From Arabidopsis thaliana (lineage: Eukaryota > Streptophyta > Magnoliopsida > Brassicales > Brassicaceae), in NCBI RefSeq assembly GCF_000001735.4, contig NC_003075.7:11781001-11845000 (forward strand): a DNA stretch of 64,000 nt, in the 5' to 3' direction. Position numbers and translations under genes: made by a program. The notes under the pieces were generated by a model, which was not told the origin of the DNA, did not search any database, and saw only the letters and a program-made list of their open reading frames with translations. This document shows, in pieces, positions 45,137 to 56,644 of the stretch; position 1 is the stretch's first letter; every line of letters begins with the position of its first letter.

Positions 45137-45432
45137 ATGACACCGTTAAATGAACCAAAAACCTCTGCAAAACCTCCGGCTTGTAAAGGATGAGGGATGT
45201 CGGAGACGTTCTCAGGCGAGTCTAGCTCCACCGTACGTAGAAAACGAGGTCCTCGGAGTAAGATCATGAGATGTTCTCCCGTTTCGAGTCTGCGACGGAG
45301 ATGAGATGAGACGAACTCGGGACTGTCGATCAAAGAGAAGCAAGGCTTTGAGAGGACGCGACACTTTTTGAGCGTAGTTGCTCTAAGACGGAGAAACATT
45401 TCGTTGATGAGATCCGTCGGACATTCCGCCAT
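45134..45432 (-). pseudogene. 5' fragment of a second CPR1-like F-box gene, fused to USP39-like exon 1
   Basis: ATG at 45430-45432 and ~99 codons nearly identical to the gene at 32757-34074 (three or four replacements such as TLKKCR for TLVKCR, RFLRT for RLLRT). Homology ends at FNGVIG; the fusion continues Arg-Glu-stop because the USP39 part is in another frame. About 118 bases of the upstream leader (to ~45550) are copied too. The protein would carry an F-box and no FBA domain. Likely At4g22420. Confidence 0.88.
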
Positions 45433-45744
45433 TTCTGTTTTCCGGAAGAAAATTGACAGAGAGAGGAATTAGGGTTTCAGAGGATTTGAGAGATGAATTT
45501 TCGACTCCAGCTCTTGAGTGTTGAGACATGAGAAGTCTTTAGCTGTAAATTTTTATTTATAAAATTAATTGGGTTAACTTGTTGTAGATTTAATATTTTT
45601 TGTTGGATTATATTAGAATATATATTTGATGGGGGTCAATAAAATTTTGGGAAAGGGGTCAATTTGTAAAAATTAACAAAACCTAAACTAATTTTCTAAA
45701 ATCCATGGGGTCAATTGACCCCATGATTATACACTCCCTCCACC
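45433..45744. other. Copied F-box leader, then AT-rich spacer
   Basis: Bases to ~45550 match 34075-34192. Beyond that the sequence is unrelated to the first copy. GGGGTCAAT and its inverse ATTGACCCC (45632-45725) form a short inverted repeat. Confidence 0.55.
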
Positions 45745-45971
45745 CAGTGGCGGACCTATTAAGAAGAGAGGTGGTTCAGTTGACTCAGGTTAAATATACA
45801 AATAACTTTTAATGCATATGAGGTGTTTGAAGAGATACTAGTTCAGTTGGTCAAATTCTTGATAACTTGGTTTCGAGCCTACTCAGTGACACTTTTTTTA
45901 GTAATTTTAGTAATTTTATATGTTTTAAAAAATCATTGACCAGGTAAAAAACAATTCTGGGTCCGCCACTG
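45745..45971. mobile_element. hAT-type MITE, 227 bp
   Basis: Perfect 12-base terminal inverted repeats, CAGTGGCGGACC at 45745-45756 and GGTCCGCCACTG at 45960-45971, flanked by the exact 8-base duplication CCTCCACC at 45737-45744 and 45972-45979. Eight-base duplications and a CAGTGG end are typical of hAT elements. There is no coding capacity. Confidence 0.93.
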
Positions 45972-45979
45972 CCTCCACC

Positions 45980-46663
45980 ACTGCTTGATGATGTCCATCA
46001 GCTGGTTGTTGGAATCTGCATCTTCATGATTTGGTTTAGTCTGTAATTTATATGATTTGTAGAGGTCTTGACTTACTTTTGGTTTAGCTCCGGTTATATC
46101 CGATTCTCGTGATCCAATACACTTTGAATTAATTAAATAGGATCACAAACAAAAAAAACCTTTATAGTTTTAGTATATTGACAAATGTACCTATTAAATC
46201 TTTCATTATTTTAATTAGATTTAATATATACAAGTTGTGATATTGTGCCACTTCATATTTGATTGTCTCTTTCTTCATACAATTTCAGATTTTCTTCTTC
46301 TATCTTTTCCTTAAACATCATTTTTGTTTCTAATCATTCTTTCATATTAATTTTTTTTTCTTAAACTGATAAGATTTGACAGAAAATCTACAGGGTAATT
46401 TAATAATTTAATTTAGTACAATAATAGTTAAAACAATTAATACTAAGGTAGTTTGTAATATATATGTCGCAATTCATGAATTCAAGTTTGGCTTTTAATT
46501 TTCACAAGATTTTATCTCTAAAACTAGTGAAAACTATTATGAGAAGTAAATAAATATAGATATTATATTTTTGAAAAGCCACTTTTGATAAATTTGTTTT
46601 ACGTCTCTGTTCAATATATATATGTTTGTATCTCTCGTTACACTCTCCATAACCCAATTTCCA
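45980..46663. other. AT-rich upstream region of the F-box gene
   Basis: No gene seen. TATATATATG at ~46614-46623 lies just before the start-codon region of the next gene. Confidence 0.45.
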
Positions 46664-47905
46664 ATGGAAAAACCAAACAACACCATCACAGATGTTTTAG
46701 AGGGGATAGTGACGGAGATACTAGTGAGGTTACCATTGAGAAGCATCTCCAGATTCAAATCAGTGAGTCAAACATGGAAATCGGCAATAGAATCTGTGTA
46801 TTTCCGACGTCTCTTTGTGTCTCTGCACCAAAACACCTCTTCAAGTTGGTCACTACTGCTCCGAAAAGAAGAATTCATAGACTTCCATGGATGCGGGACA
46901 TGGGGTCTCCCAAAGTCGTTAGGTTCTTATATTCAATGTATGGAACTAGACGGTAAATTCGAATATATGTGGTTTTCCGGTTCCAATGGATTGATTTTGA
47001 TGCATAGAAAGTTGGGTACTTGGAAAAATTATGTGGGTAATCCAGTATTACAACAGTGGGTTGAAATCCCTGCCTGTCCAGGTTCATATACTTTCTTTTG
47101 TGGTGTGGTGACGGGTGTTGACGAGGTGGGTGTTGTTTTGAGCTTCAAAGTGGTTAAGAGTGGTAATATGTTTCTTAATAAAGGTGAAATGTATATGCCT
47201 TTATATGTGTATTCGTCTGAGACAGGCTTTTGGATTCACAAAGAAGTTGTATGCCCTGTTCGCTTACCCAACTTCTATGACCCTATTAGTTTGAATGGGA
47301 CGCTTTATTTTTCGCAACGGGGGGATTCTTATAATCGTAGGCCAGGACTTATGGTTCTCGATTTCTATGGTAAACCCAAAGATTGTCACTTTATACCGCT
47401 CCCCGATCATGCTTTGAATCGCAACAAAACATGTTTGGCTACATCCAGCGGTTTTGTCATGTATATCAAAACATTAGCTCAACCGGGAGGTAATCTTTTG
47501 AAGGTTTGGAGGTTGATTGATGATTCAGCTTGGCAACTTATGTGGGAAGTCAGCATCCCATTTATTGGATGTTATGCACCCATGTCAATGCATCCGTTTG
47601 ATCGCAATATTGTCTATTTATGGAGCCATGATAACTGTTATTTAATGTCATTTAACTTGCAGACACAAAACTACAAAATCTTCGGAGATGAGTCAAAACA
47701 TCATGATTGCTATATCAACCATCGTACTTGTGAGAAACATATGTATAAGATTTCTAGACCATACTCGGTTTCAGAGTATGAAGGTCCTATCATCTTACAA
47801 CAATGGGTGCTCTCAAGGTGGATGCAATCAGTGCCTCGTCCTCCCGAAGTTGAGATGATAGATACAACTTCACTACTTTCTCTTGTAGTAAAGAATGAAG
47901 AATAA
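46664..47905 (+). CDS. F-box protein (single exon)
   Basis: An intronless frame of 413 codons plus stop from ATG 46664 (MEKPNNTITDVLEGIVTEIL). An upstream in-frame ATG at 46622 would add 14 residues but lies in the TATA-like stretch, so I prefer 46664. F-box at ~10-55 (EGIVTEILVRLPLRSISRFKSVSQTWKSAIES). The remainder has F-box-associated features: GSNGLILMHR, VGNPVLQQWVEIP, ISLNGTLYFSQRGD and LWSHDNCYLMSFNLQTQNYKIF. It would act as an SCF substrate receptor. It is only distantly related to the CPR1-like gene. Likely At4g22430. Confidence 0.85.
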   Translation: MEKPNNTITDVLEGIVTEILVRLPLRSISRFKSVSQTWKSAIESVYFRRLFVSLHQNTSSSWSLLLRKEEFIDFHGCGTWGLPKSLGSYIQCMELDGKFEYMWFSGSNGLILMHRKLGTWKNYVGNPVLQQWVEIPACPGSYTFFCGVVTGVDEVGVVLSFKVVKSGNMFLNKGEMYMPLYVYSSETGFWIHKEVVCPVRLPNFYDPISLNGTLYFSQRGDSYNRRPGLMVLDFYGKPKDCHFIPLPDHALNRNKTCLATSSGFVMYIKTLAQPGGNLLKVWRLIDDSAWQLMWEVSIPFIGCYAPMSMHPFDRNIVYLWSHDNCYLMSFNLQTQNYKIFGDESKHHDCYINHRTCEKHMYKISRPYSVSEYEGPIILQQWVLSRWMQSVPRPPEVEMIDTTSLLSLVVKNEE

Positions 47906-49965
47906 AGATGAAGAAAAATAGTAATTAGAATTGTAAAAGTAAAAATTATATCTTAATATCTATAGTAATTCTTTATTTTTGTTTTCTATAGCATGGAATG
48001 GATTCATGATTTTTTTTGGTTTCTTAATACTTTTAGACTTCCTTGAATCATCCAACATTTTGCATTCTGATCTTGGCCCAAGCCTGATTTTGTATCGTTG
48101 CATTTGTTATATTGTATCGCACATTTTTAAATTGAATATTAGCTTTCTGACGCCAAATATCACAAAAGATGGGCCATCTCTTGGAAGACCTTGAATAAAC
48201 AACTTTAAAATAAACGTCGTGAGGAACCGATATTATCTCTTGGAAGCCTTGAATAAACTGACACTTGATCTTTTATAGCTGTCACATAGAGATTCTCTAT
48301 TCTCATATTGATGTAACTCTCTCGGTTCTCAAAGGTAACTGCCATATATGCACATTCTTCGCATAATTATCTCAATTTCTCTTCCAAGTACGTCCTCATA
48401 GTCTACACTAAAAGTCAGACCAAGGTCAGCTTCATCGAATTCTGCTCGACTCAATTTTAATACGTTCAAACAACGTAACTGTTGTAATCTCTCTCATCCG
48501 TGTGTTTGATGTCGTCTAAGGAAACACTTTTTCCGACTCATAGCAATGCATACGATTGATCACAATATTGTCTATATATGAAGTCAAAAGTAACAAAGAT
48601 GAGAAAATTTTTGAAACCATAAAAAATGCGAGATCTAATCATTGATCAACTTGAACTAATTTTGTACTTGAATTTCATATATTTAAGAGACAACTGGATA
48701 TTTGACTTTAACAAAAAATTTTAGTCGATGTTCCATTTCAGAAAAGATATATGAATATGTTAGCAGAATTTCTGAAAGTGAGATAGTAACTCCATAAATA
48801 TATTCTTTGTTAATTAATAATATAAAGGATATGTGGAGGTTTTCTGGAATAATGGAGTATTAGTTAACAAGAACACCTTCGTCAAAATGTTAGCAAAAAA
48901 GTTTCGGTATAGGAATATGTTAGCAAAAAAAAGTTTAAGTGAAATAGTATATTTTTATTTCATTATAAGATGCATTCCTAGTTCAAAGTATTACCTAAAA
49001 CATCATTTATTAAATAGATATTATTAATTTTAGAAATAGATATCTATCACCACATATTGGAACACTTTGGTTATTTGATATGTTAAAAATAATCAATTTT
49101 TTTTTGTCATCTTTAAAAATAATCAATTAGTTAATTAATATATTAGACATGTATCGAGATTTTATGGAATAGTGGCGTATTAGTTAATAAAGTGAGCACT
49201 TTTCGGAAATATTTGACACATAAATAAAGTAATATAACCATTAATGTGTCCACATTTTATCCAAGGCTTTCTTATACTCCCACTATATTCCATTTTTTTT
49301 TCTTTTAACATCTACTCCTTATATTCCATATTATTAGATATTTTAGAAATTCTCACTTGTTACATTTTATTTGATTTTCTAAAACATTATGAATAATTTA
49401 TATTTGTTTACTCTGTTATGATCATTTATATTCTACAATTTATTTTTATTGGGTAGTTTTTTAAAATAAATGCTAAATAATATATTTTATGTTAGAAAAA
49501 TAAAATTCCTTATTTTTAAATAGAAAATCTTATAAAATGGAATAGAATAGTAAATGTTTAGTTTTTGTAGTTTATAGTTAACTAGTGTGTGTAGTTCAAG
49601 GTTCTCAAAAGCTTCTCATAATGACACATCATACCATTTTTGTGAACCATTATCTTTTTCTTGTGAGTAATATTTTTTGATATTTTCTCTTCGTCTCATT
49701 CTTATATTATATCGAGAATCTCAGTATCTTTAAAATATTGATACATAGCTACGATTCCGAACTAAAAAAAATGTTTAATTTCGAATTGGATTGGAACCGA
49801 AATCACATAGCCGGTCGGTTTTTATAAATTCGATTATATTTTCTTTCGTATTCGGTTATCTCGGGTTTAGTTCGGTTATATTGGTCCAATTTGAGTTAGT
49901 TGATTGTAATTTCTTCAACGGATCGATGAAGCTCAAAGAGGAAGTAGAGAGAAACTTACTTATCA
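47906..49965. other. AT-rich spacer with decayed duplicates
   Basis: No intact gene. 48540-48590 (GCAATGCATACGATTGATCACAATATTGTC) resembles bases ~47590-47630 of the F-box gene and is a small decayed copy. 48063-48106 (GATCTTGGCCCAAGCCTGATTTTGTAT) recurs at 50195-50237. 48811-48870 and 49125-49190 are a diverged direct repeat (TAATTAATAATATAAAGG... and TAATTAATATATTAGACA...). 49790-49900 is rich in GGTTCGGTT-like motifs, like the segment before the first EMC3 fragment. Confidence 0.5.
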
Positions 49966-50093
49966 ATGGTTGGTGCTCTACATGGCGATCAGAGATTGGG
50001 TTTAGATTCCTCTCTTCTTCGTGATGGTTCTTATTGGAATTATCCGTTACTTCGTCTCTAAGCTCAAGCGATATTCTCCGACACCAAAGAAAG
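49966..50093 (+). pseudogene. Second decayed EMC3 first-exon fragment
   Basis: Homologous to 34368-34493. After a small deletion the frame reads MAIRDWV, stop (TAG), IPLFFVMVLIGIIRYFVSKLKRYSPT, and ends at an exon-like AAAG|GTGAGT (donor at 50094). The upstream 170 bases also resemble 34200-34367. The stop and missing downstream exons make it a pseudogene. Confidence 0.68.
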
Positions 50094-51358
50094 GTGAGTC
50101 GTTTCTCTCCTTATTGGTCGCCACCTATATGTGTATAGATTGTTTGTCGAATTCATATAAAATTTTCGGAGTCTAAAATACTTTTGCTATTTGATCTTGG
50201 TCCAAGCCTGATTTTTATATCATTGCATTTGAGGAATGTCCTGAGAGGACAAGATCCTTGTCTTGTGCAAGAAGCCATTGATTGAATAGAAGCTATTTAA
50301 AGCGTTTTGTACAATTGCATTTGCAAATTGTCAAGAACTCAAGTATGAAGACTGGATAAAAACCTGCTCCTACTTTATTTGTGTGGACTCATATATCCAT
50401 ATGAAATGTTAGTCTTCTTTTCCTCATATTACATTTTATTTAAAGTATTTCTATTTTGCAGGCTTGTGAGACGCTCAAGTTGTGGTCCAAGGCATCATGG
50501 AGATGTGTTGAATTACATTCTTAGATGTTTCTAAATCAATCTAGTTCACCGGTCAGAAGATGCCATTATAGATTTTGTGGGCAAAGCATGTAATAGGTGT
50601 GCATGCTAATATACTCCACAAATGTAGCAATTGTAAGACCAGACAAACTACGATGCAGATTCAAGAGAATTGGTTTTCAGCAGAGCATATATATGATTAG
50701 AAGGTTACCAGGTCATGTGGCAATTGTAAAACAGTGGATTAAGGTACTAGGACCTACCTACTGTAAGTGAAGTTTTGTTTTTCAAAGTCCTTTGATTTGA
50801 GTGTGATCTATACATGTGAAAACTCGGATTTATCTAACCCTTGTAAACTGTTGATAACACATAAGGATTCTTTGCATATTCTTAGCATTGACCGGTTTGG
50901 GAAAGCTTTGTTGGAAGCATGGTTGTAAGAGAGGTCAGATTCTTCTATAGAGGGTGGTTGCAGCCAGTGTGAGTCACTAGCTAATGAACTTTGCGCTCAT
51001 GAATCTAAAAGACAGCAACACCATGAAGAGGTCAACGAAAGTACCTTTTGTCCAGCTCAAGCAAATGCTGATAGGTTATAGAAGATTGAGTGCAAACCAC
51101 TATCATTGATGTTTTGTTTCTAGGCTTGTAGCCACGACTCGAGAAGAGTGTACCTTGCCACATTTGATTGGGGCTGCCCCGGTCTGTTATTGTGTACCAA
51201 CTGGCATTGATGCTCTTCGTCCATCTTTCTTCTTCTTGTTAGTTTGGTTAGAGCATCGTATTTCTTAATAACAATTTTGAGGGATATATATTGTCAAAAG
51301 TTTTTAGGAGTTTGGGGCTTCAAATCAGAGATCTTATGACAACACAAGAAATATCATC

Positions 51359-51367
<9 letters not shown>
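50094..51367. other. Gene-poor sequence, possibly an old gene remnant
   Basis: No frame above 60 codons. The 50195-50237 block repeats 48063-48106. 50460-51250 is less AT-rich than its surroundings and may be decayed exons, but I recognise no protein in any frame. Confidence 0.35.

Positions 51368-51401
<34 letters not shown>
51368..51401. repeat. (TA)17 microsatellite
   Basis: Uninterrupted TA dinucleotides for 34 bases. Confidence 0.95.
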
Positions 51402-51402
<1 letters not shown>

Positions 51403-51473
51403 CAATCTTTGTGTGTTTCTGAGTTTATTTATTTATGTGTTAATCATAAAACTGCAGAGATAGCAATTTATTT

Positions 51474-51509
51474 ACATAATGTCAAACATAATGTCAAACA
51501 TAATGTCAA
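51474..51509. repeat. Three tandem copies of a 12-mer
   Basis: ACATAATGTCAA repeated three times without mismatch, followed by a partial fourth copy. Confidence 0.9.
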
Positions 51510-51849
51510 ACATAACAAAAGAACAAAAGAACAAAGCGCAAAAGTGAGACATGAACATGTCTAATGTACTAAAAACTAACACTTGTCTACACTATATGAA
51601 AACTAGATGTGTGTTTCTTATATCCTTTCTACACTTGTCAGTGATGATATGTAAGAATTAATATCACTAAATGTACCTCTAAAGTCGACCAAAACTAGAA
51701 CTCACATCTTTATCAACAACATAGAGAACCTTACGTTTTTTGGTTTCATAGGTAGGTACAATGGTAAGTCAGTCGCAAGGAGCAAGTGCTTTATTTTGGG
51801 AGAGAATTTACAGCAGCCTTGGTTGTCTTGCAGATGGTAAGTGTATCAG

Positions 51850-52120
51850 ACAAATCTTTGAAATCGTCCCTTGACAAGTACACACCGTAGTCCAAAAGTC
51901 TAGTAATCTGAGCCTTTCTTCATTGTCCATTTCATCTACCGTTTGCCAAAATCAGATGATAACGTCATCGTTCTTATCAAATCCATCATAGAATGTATGC
52001 GCTCTCCACTAGTCTGGACATATATTTTCTCATAAAATCAAACGACTCTACACTCTTTGGTTTCGATACACTTTTAGTACAATCATCTTCTTCATTAGGA
52101 CACGAAGGAATTGTCATTCT
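51850..52120 (-). pseudogene. Decayed CPR1-like F-box (FBA domain) remnant
   Basis: On the minus strand, bases ~52060-52022 read SKPKSVESFDFMRK in one frame. This aligns with the CPR1-like gene's PKPESVESVEFIRP and continues into ACTAAAAGTGTAT upstream. Stops and frameshifts follow within a few codons. Ends are approximate. Confidence 0.5.
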
Positions 52121-53124
52121 AGTTGATCGTATGCTTACTCATATCTGTTTTTATTGCCATAAACTTCTTTTTGCATGTCATGGCTAATATGTGAACATTA
52201 GTACAATCATTTAAGTTCTTTTTTTCCTACACTGATAACCAATTTATTAGTCTTTAGCCAAATTAAATAAAATATAATAACTAATTTTGAAACATGTAAT
52301 GACTGAAAATGCAAAGAAAGAAGACAAAGATGGTATACAATAATAGCCTTTTAACAATTTGGAATTTTGATGATAAGAATGTTTGGATTTCTATATGGGA
52401 ACTGTGCTGGCCTAGCAGACATAAATATAGTTAAGATATTTTTCAAAATAAAAAAATAAAATGAAGATCCTTATTTCGAAAGTAAATGTAATAAAGAAAT
52501 TTATTTTAATTTGATTTTAATTTAATTTTAACTATCAAATTTTTATAAGACGAAGAAAAAATTGAGAAATTAGCATTTGTCCCTGTGCTAGGTTTGAAAA
52601 CATTTTTAAAATCTGGATCCGACGTTTAAAATTCTGATTTTTTTTATTTATAGATATGAAATATTTAACTCATTTAAGTTCTACTTCTAGCAAAGAAAAA
52701 AAAAAAAAAGTTTCTACTTCTAGCGAATCAGTTCACTTGAAAATGCCAAATTGAGTTCACGGGACCATGCACATGTATGTATATAGTTTACGTGACAATT
52801 AAAAAAAACAAATTAAACTATATTGATGTGAATGATTTACTATATAACTACCACATTCACATCAATTCAAATCTGAATTACTACAAAACAATTGATTAAC
52901 TAGGGATTATCTGCTAACAAGAAAGAATTATAACAAGCTAATGACAGTTCATCGCAAGAATGATGTAAAATTTCACTGTACTAGTGCATGATGTAAAATG
53001 ATAGTATGATATTTCTGTTGGGTAATGGGTCTATCAGTTAGAAAGCAGAAACAAAATGTTTTGGAGATCAGAATTGAGAGAGTACGTTCATTTTGAGACA
53101 AACTCCAAACTTGGAAATCCAAAT
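52121..53124. other. AT-rich spacer
   Basis: Nothing recognised. A long A-run at ~52693-52711 and TA-rich stretches only. Confidence 0.45.
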
Positions 53125-54591
53125 TAAGGTCCTGTTTGTTTGTCCATTTGGATGAACCATCTCAATGAAAATGAAAATTGTTGTTTGTTTTTCATGTTTT
53201 AATAGATCATTTGAATGATTCAGTTGAATGCTTTTATCTAAACTCATCCAAAAAATAAAAAAAATCTGACTGAGTTTGATTTGTTCATTCTGCTGAAGCT
53301 GATTTAGCCAAAATTATAAAATGTCAATAATACCCTAATCTAATATATGGAATTACACCCAAAAACCACATCTCTTCTTCACCCTCTCCTCGACACAAAA
53401 CACTCAAAATTGAGATTCATAGCCGTCAATGATGCTGATTCTTCGCCGGTGATCTCGCCGTCGCCGATTCTTCACTGGAGACTCGTCGGATCCATCGCCG
53501 GAGTGTAGCAGGTTTGTGTTTCTCTCTCTCTCTCTCTCCCTCTCTTGCTTCCTCTCTCTCGCTCCATGTCTCTCTCGTTGTTTCTCTTTGTATCCTTGTT
53601 GCAATCACTTGTTCTTGGGTTTGATCCACCATGGTTACATTGTTTAATTGTGGGTTTGCTTTACTTTGCTTTGTGTTGCTTTTGATTCTTCGATTAGCTT
53701 TAGTTTACGGCTTGTGTTCCTTATATTGCTTTGTGTTGCTTTGCTTGCTTTGTGTTGCTTTTGAGTCTTCGATTTGCTCTTAAGAGGCTTTGTTGTCTCT
53801 ACATTAGGAGCAACAGAACCATTTGGTGCTGCGACTTTAGCATCTGCACTTTAGCCCTCTTTAGATTGACCATCCATAGTTACAAACCTCAGCTGCCTCC
53901 TTGACGTGTTCAATTGCATCCAAAGTGGAATTGTTTTTGTGTTTATAGGTCTTTTGTATTTTTGATGCAGAAAGCTAGGATCCAGATTGTGTTATCTGAT
54001 TTGTTTTGAGATACAATGATTGATGATGTTGTGACTCGTGTATAGCTCATTGATGAAAAACTTTGCATTAGTCTCTATTTAGTCTCGAAGAACAAGTTTG
54101 GCTCTGAGTTTTGTTGATTGATGATGTTGTGACTCGTGTATAGCTTATAACTGCTTATTTATAAGGGAGAATTTCATCTTATAAAAGATTTTTTCTCTTC
54201 AGTCCTTGTTTCAGCAAGTTTTGTCTCCAAGTAAGAAAGCTTTGGTTTCTCAGGTATGTCCTCTATAAATATATTGCTTTCGATATTCAATAGTATTAAT
54301 TAGTGGTTGCATTTGGCTTTCTGTAGTAGTAGCATGAGTTCGTCTAAGGTTTGAGTTCAAATACTGTAGAAATAGTCAAGAATAATATCTCATGATTGTT
54401 CAATATCAAATAGTTTTTCTTTGCTTTGCTTTGTTATCTCTGATCTTTGTACACGTTTTATTTGCTTTGCTTTGTTATCATAAGTTGTGTATTGTTTGCT
54501 TTGTTATCTCTGATCTTTGTTTTATTTGTTTGGTATCTTTGATCTTGTTCTAACACAACTACAAAACGTTTGTTTTCATTGTGTGCTACAG

Positions 54592-55707
54592 ATGACAACT
54601 ATCAATGGTACCGATGTGAGTATATTCTCCTCTAAACTTAGATTTACTATAACATTTTCTGTAATTTAGACTGATTTTGTACAAAAACACATGATCAACT
54701 AAGAATCTTGTGTGGAATGATGAGCAAACTCGTTTCTACCTTGAACTAAGAATTGAGGAGAAGCTTAAAGGAAATATTAGGAATCAGAATGTCAATGATG
54801 TTGGGAGACAGACTATTATAGATAGATTTTATGAGGTTTATGGGGAAAGACATACATGGAGAAAATTTGGGGTCAAGTTTACTACTTGTAAGAAGCAGTA
54901 TGAAGGTTTTAAGAAGCTGACTCACAACAGAACCGGTCTTGGTTACTATCCAAATGGGAGCATAAGAATGTCTGATGATTGGTGGAATGAACGGTGTAAG
55001 GTATATAGATTCTTAAACTTCTTCTGTCCTTTGTTTGTTCTAGATCAAGTTCTCATTGTTTGTTTATTCTCATTGTTTGTTAGGAATTGCGTGGAGCTCG
55101 GAAATTTAAAGATAAGCCAGTGGCAAATGTGGATTTGATGGAAAAGGTATTTGGTACAGTGCATATCAGTGGAGCCGAGGGCTGGGCTCCTAAACAAGGT
55201 GAAGAGAAATTAGACTCAATGCATCAAGATGATGATGGTGATTCAACGCAGATCCCTATAACTCAAGATGATGATGGTGAATCAAGGCAGATCCCTCTAA
55301 ATCTAGATGATGATGAAGCAACGCATATCCTTCCTACTCAGAGCAATGTTGGCAATGGTCCCTCATATTCAAGTAAGTCAAAGAGTAGTAAGAAAAGATC
55401 AAGGTCTGTACAAGATGAACAAGGTGTAGCAGAGGTGATTAAGGATAGTATCAAGTCACGGGATAAAATTCTTTCCCACAAGAACCAACTAATAGAGATG
55501 CACCCTAAGTTTAGTTGCTGTCAGCTTCGAGCCATGCAGATTCTACACTCGCTGCCTGCTATAAGGGTGTGGTCTCCCTTATACAAAGCAGCAATTCAAC
55601 ATCTTAAGAAAGATATCACCAATCGTCAGACATTCTTGTTTTATGAAGATGATGAGAACAAGGTTCTCTACTTGGAGTTTGAAACTGGTGTAAGCAGGAA
55701 TGCATGA
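54592..55707 (+). CDS. Harbinger ORF1: Myb/SANT-like DNA-binding protein
   Basis: Three coding exons: 54592-54615, 54704-55000 and 55084-55707, giving 314 residues, open throughout. Residues ~9-105 form a Myb/SANT-like (Myb_DNA-bind_3) domain: NLVWNDEQTRFYLELRIEE, a central WRKFGVKFTTCKKQYEGFK and MSDDWWNERCK. Then come the conserved ANVDLMEKVFG, an acidic DDDG-rich linker and a C-terminal helical part (VWSPLYKAAIQHLKKD). In PIF/Harbinger elements this protein works with the transposase at the element ends. Exon 1 codes only eight residues. Confidence 0.8.
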
Positions 55708-56263
55708 GAAAGAAGACAGTGTCTTGCATTGTTGTTCTTAAGAATTCTTGTATTTCAATGGTTTTTATGAACTCTATTGTCTGTTATCATCTTGTGTATG
55801 AGAAACAAGTTTTTTTTAGAGTGAGAATAAAATTGGCTGCTTTCTATTATCTTGTGTATGAGAAACAAGTTTTTTATCTTGTATATGTTCTGTTGCTCAG
55901 GTCTGCTTAGGTCAGAGGAGTGTGAGGTGAAAACAAGATTCTTGTCGGTATTGTAAGTTTATCATTTCCTTGTTATGCTTCTGATTGTATCATTTTAGTA
56001 TATCATCTGATTTGAGTTTTTTATTTGTTTCAGGCTGATTTAGATTCTTCAAAGCAATCAACTTCACAGTCAGTTGTGCTTCAAGAGGTACATTTCTGAG
56101 ATCTATAGCTTGTACATTTCTGATTAATGGAATCTATAAGCTTTATCACAGATTTCTACTTCGTGTTTGGTTTTGGTTGTCACTGTATTTTAGTTTCAGA
56201 TTGATTAATGGAATCTATAAGCTTTATTTGCTTGAGAAATTAGTACTATAGAATGTTTCTTTA

Positions 56264-56644
56264 ATGCTGTTTAATAGAGGAGGTCCTCCGACAAACAGCA
56301 GAGAATTGTTTAATCGTAGACATTCTAGTTTGAGATCTGTAATCGAAAGAACATTTGGTGTGTGGAAAGCTAAATGGAGAATACTTGATAGGAAGCACCC
56401 AAAGTATGAAGTGAAGAAGTGGATTAAGATTGTGACATCAACGATGGCTTTACATAATTATATACGAGATTCACAACAAGAAGATAGTGATTTTAGGCAT
56501 TGGGAAATAGTTGAATCATATGAGCAACATGGTGATGAAAATGATGCGCATGTTCCATATGTGCCTACTGGTGACAGAGTAATGGAGAATATACGAGATT
56601 CCATCACTACAGAGATGGCCAAAGGAACAAGACTCCCATATTAA
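56264..56644 (+). pseudogene. Harbinger transposase, C-terminal remnant
   Basis: The frame encodes RGGPPTNSRELFNRRHSSLR, then VIERTFGVWKAKWRIL, VKKWIKIVTSTMALHNYIRD, and ends TRLPY. This is the end of a DDE_Tnp_4 transposase, including the probable third acidic residue (Glu in VIER). The two Asp blocks and the N-terminal half are absent between 55708 and 56263, so an internal deletion is inferred. A small exon-like piece at 56036-56087 (ADLDSSKQSTSQSV) precedes it. Confidence 0.8.
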
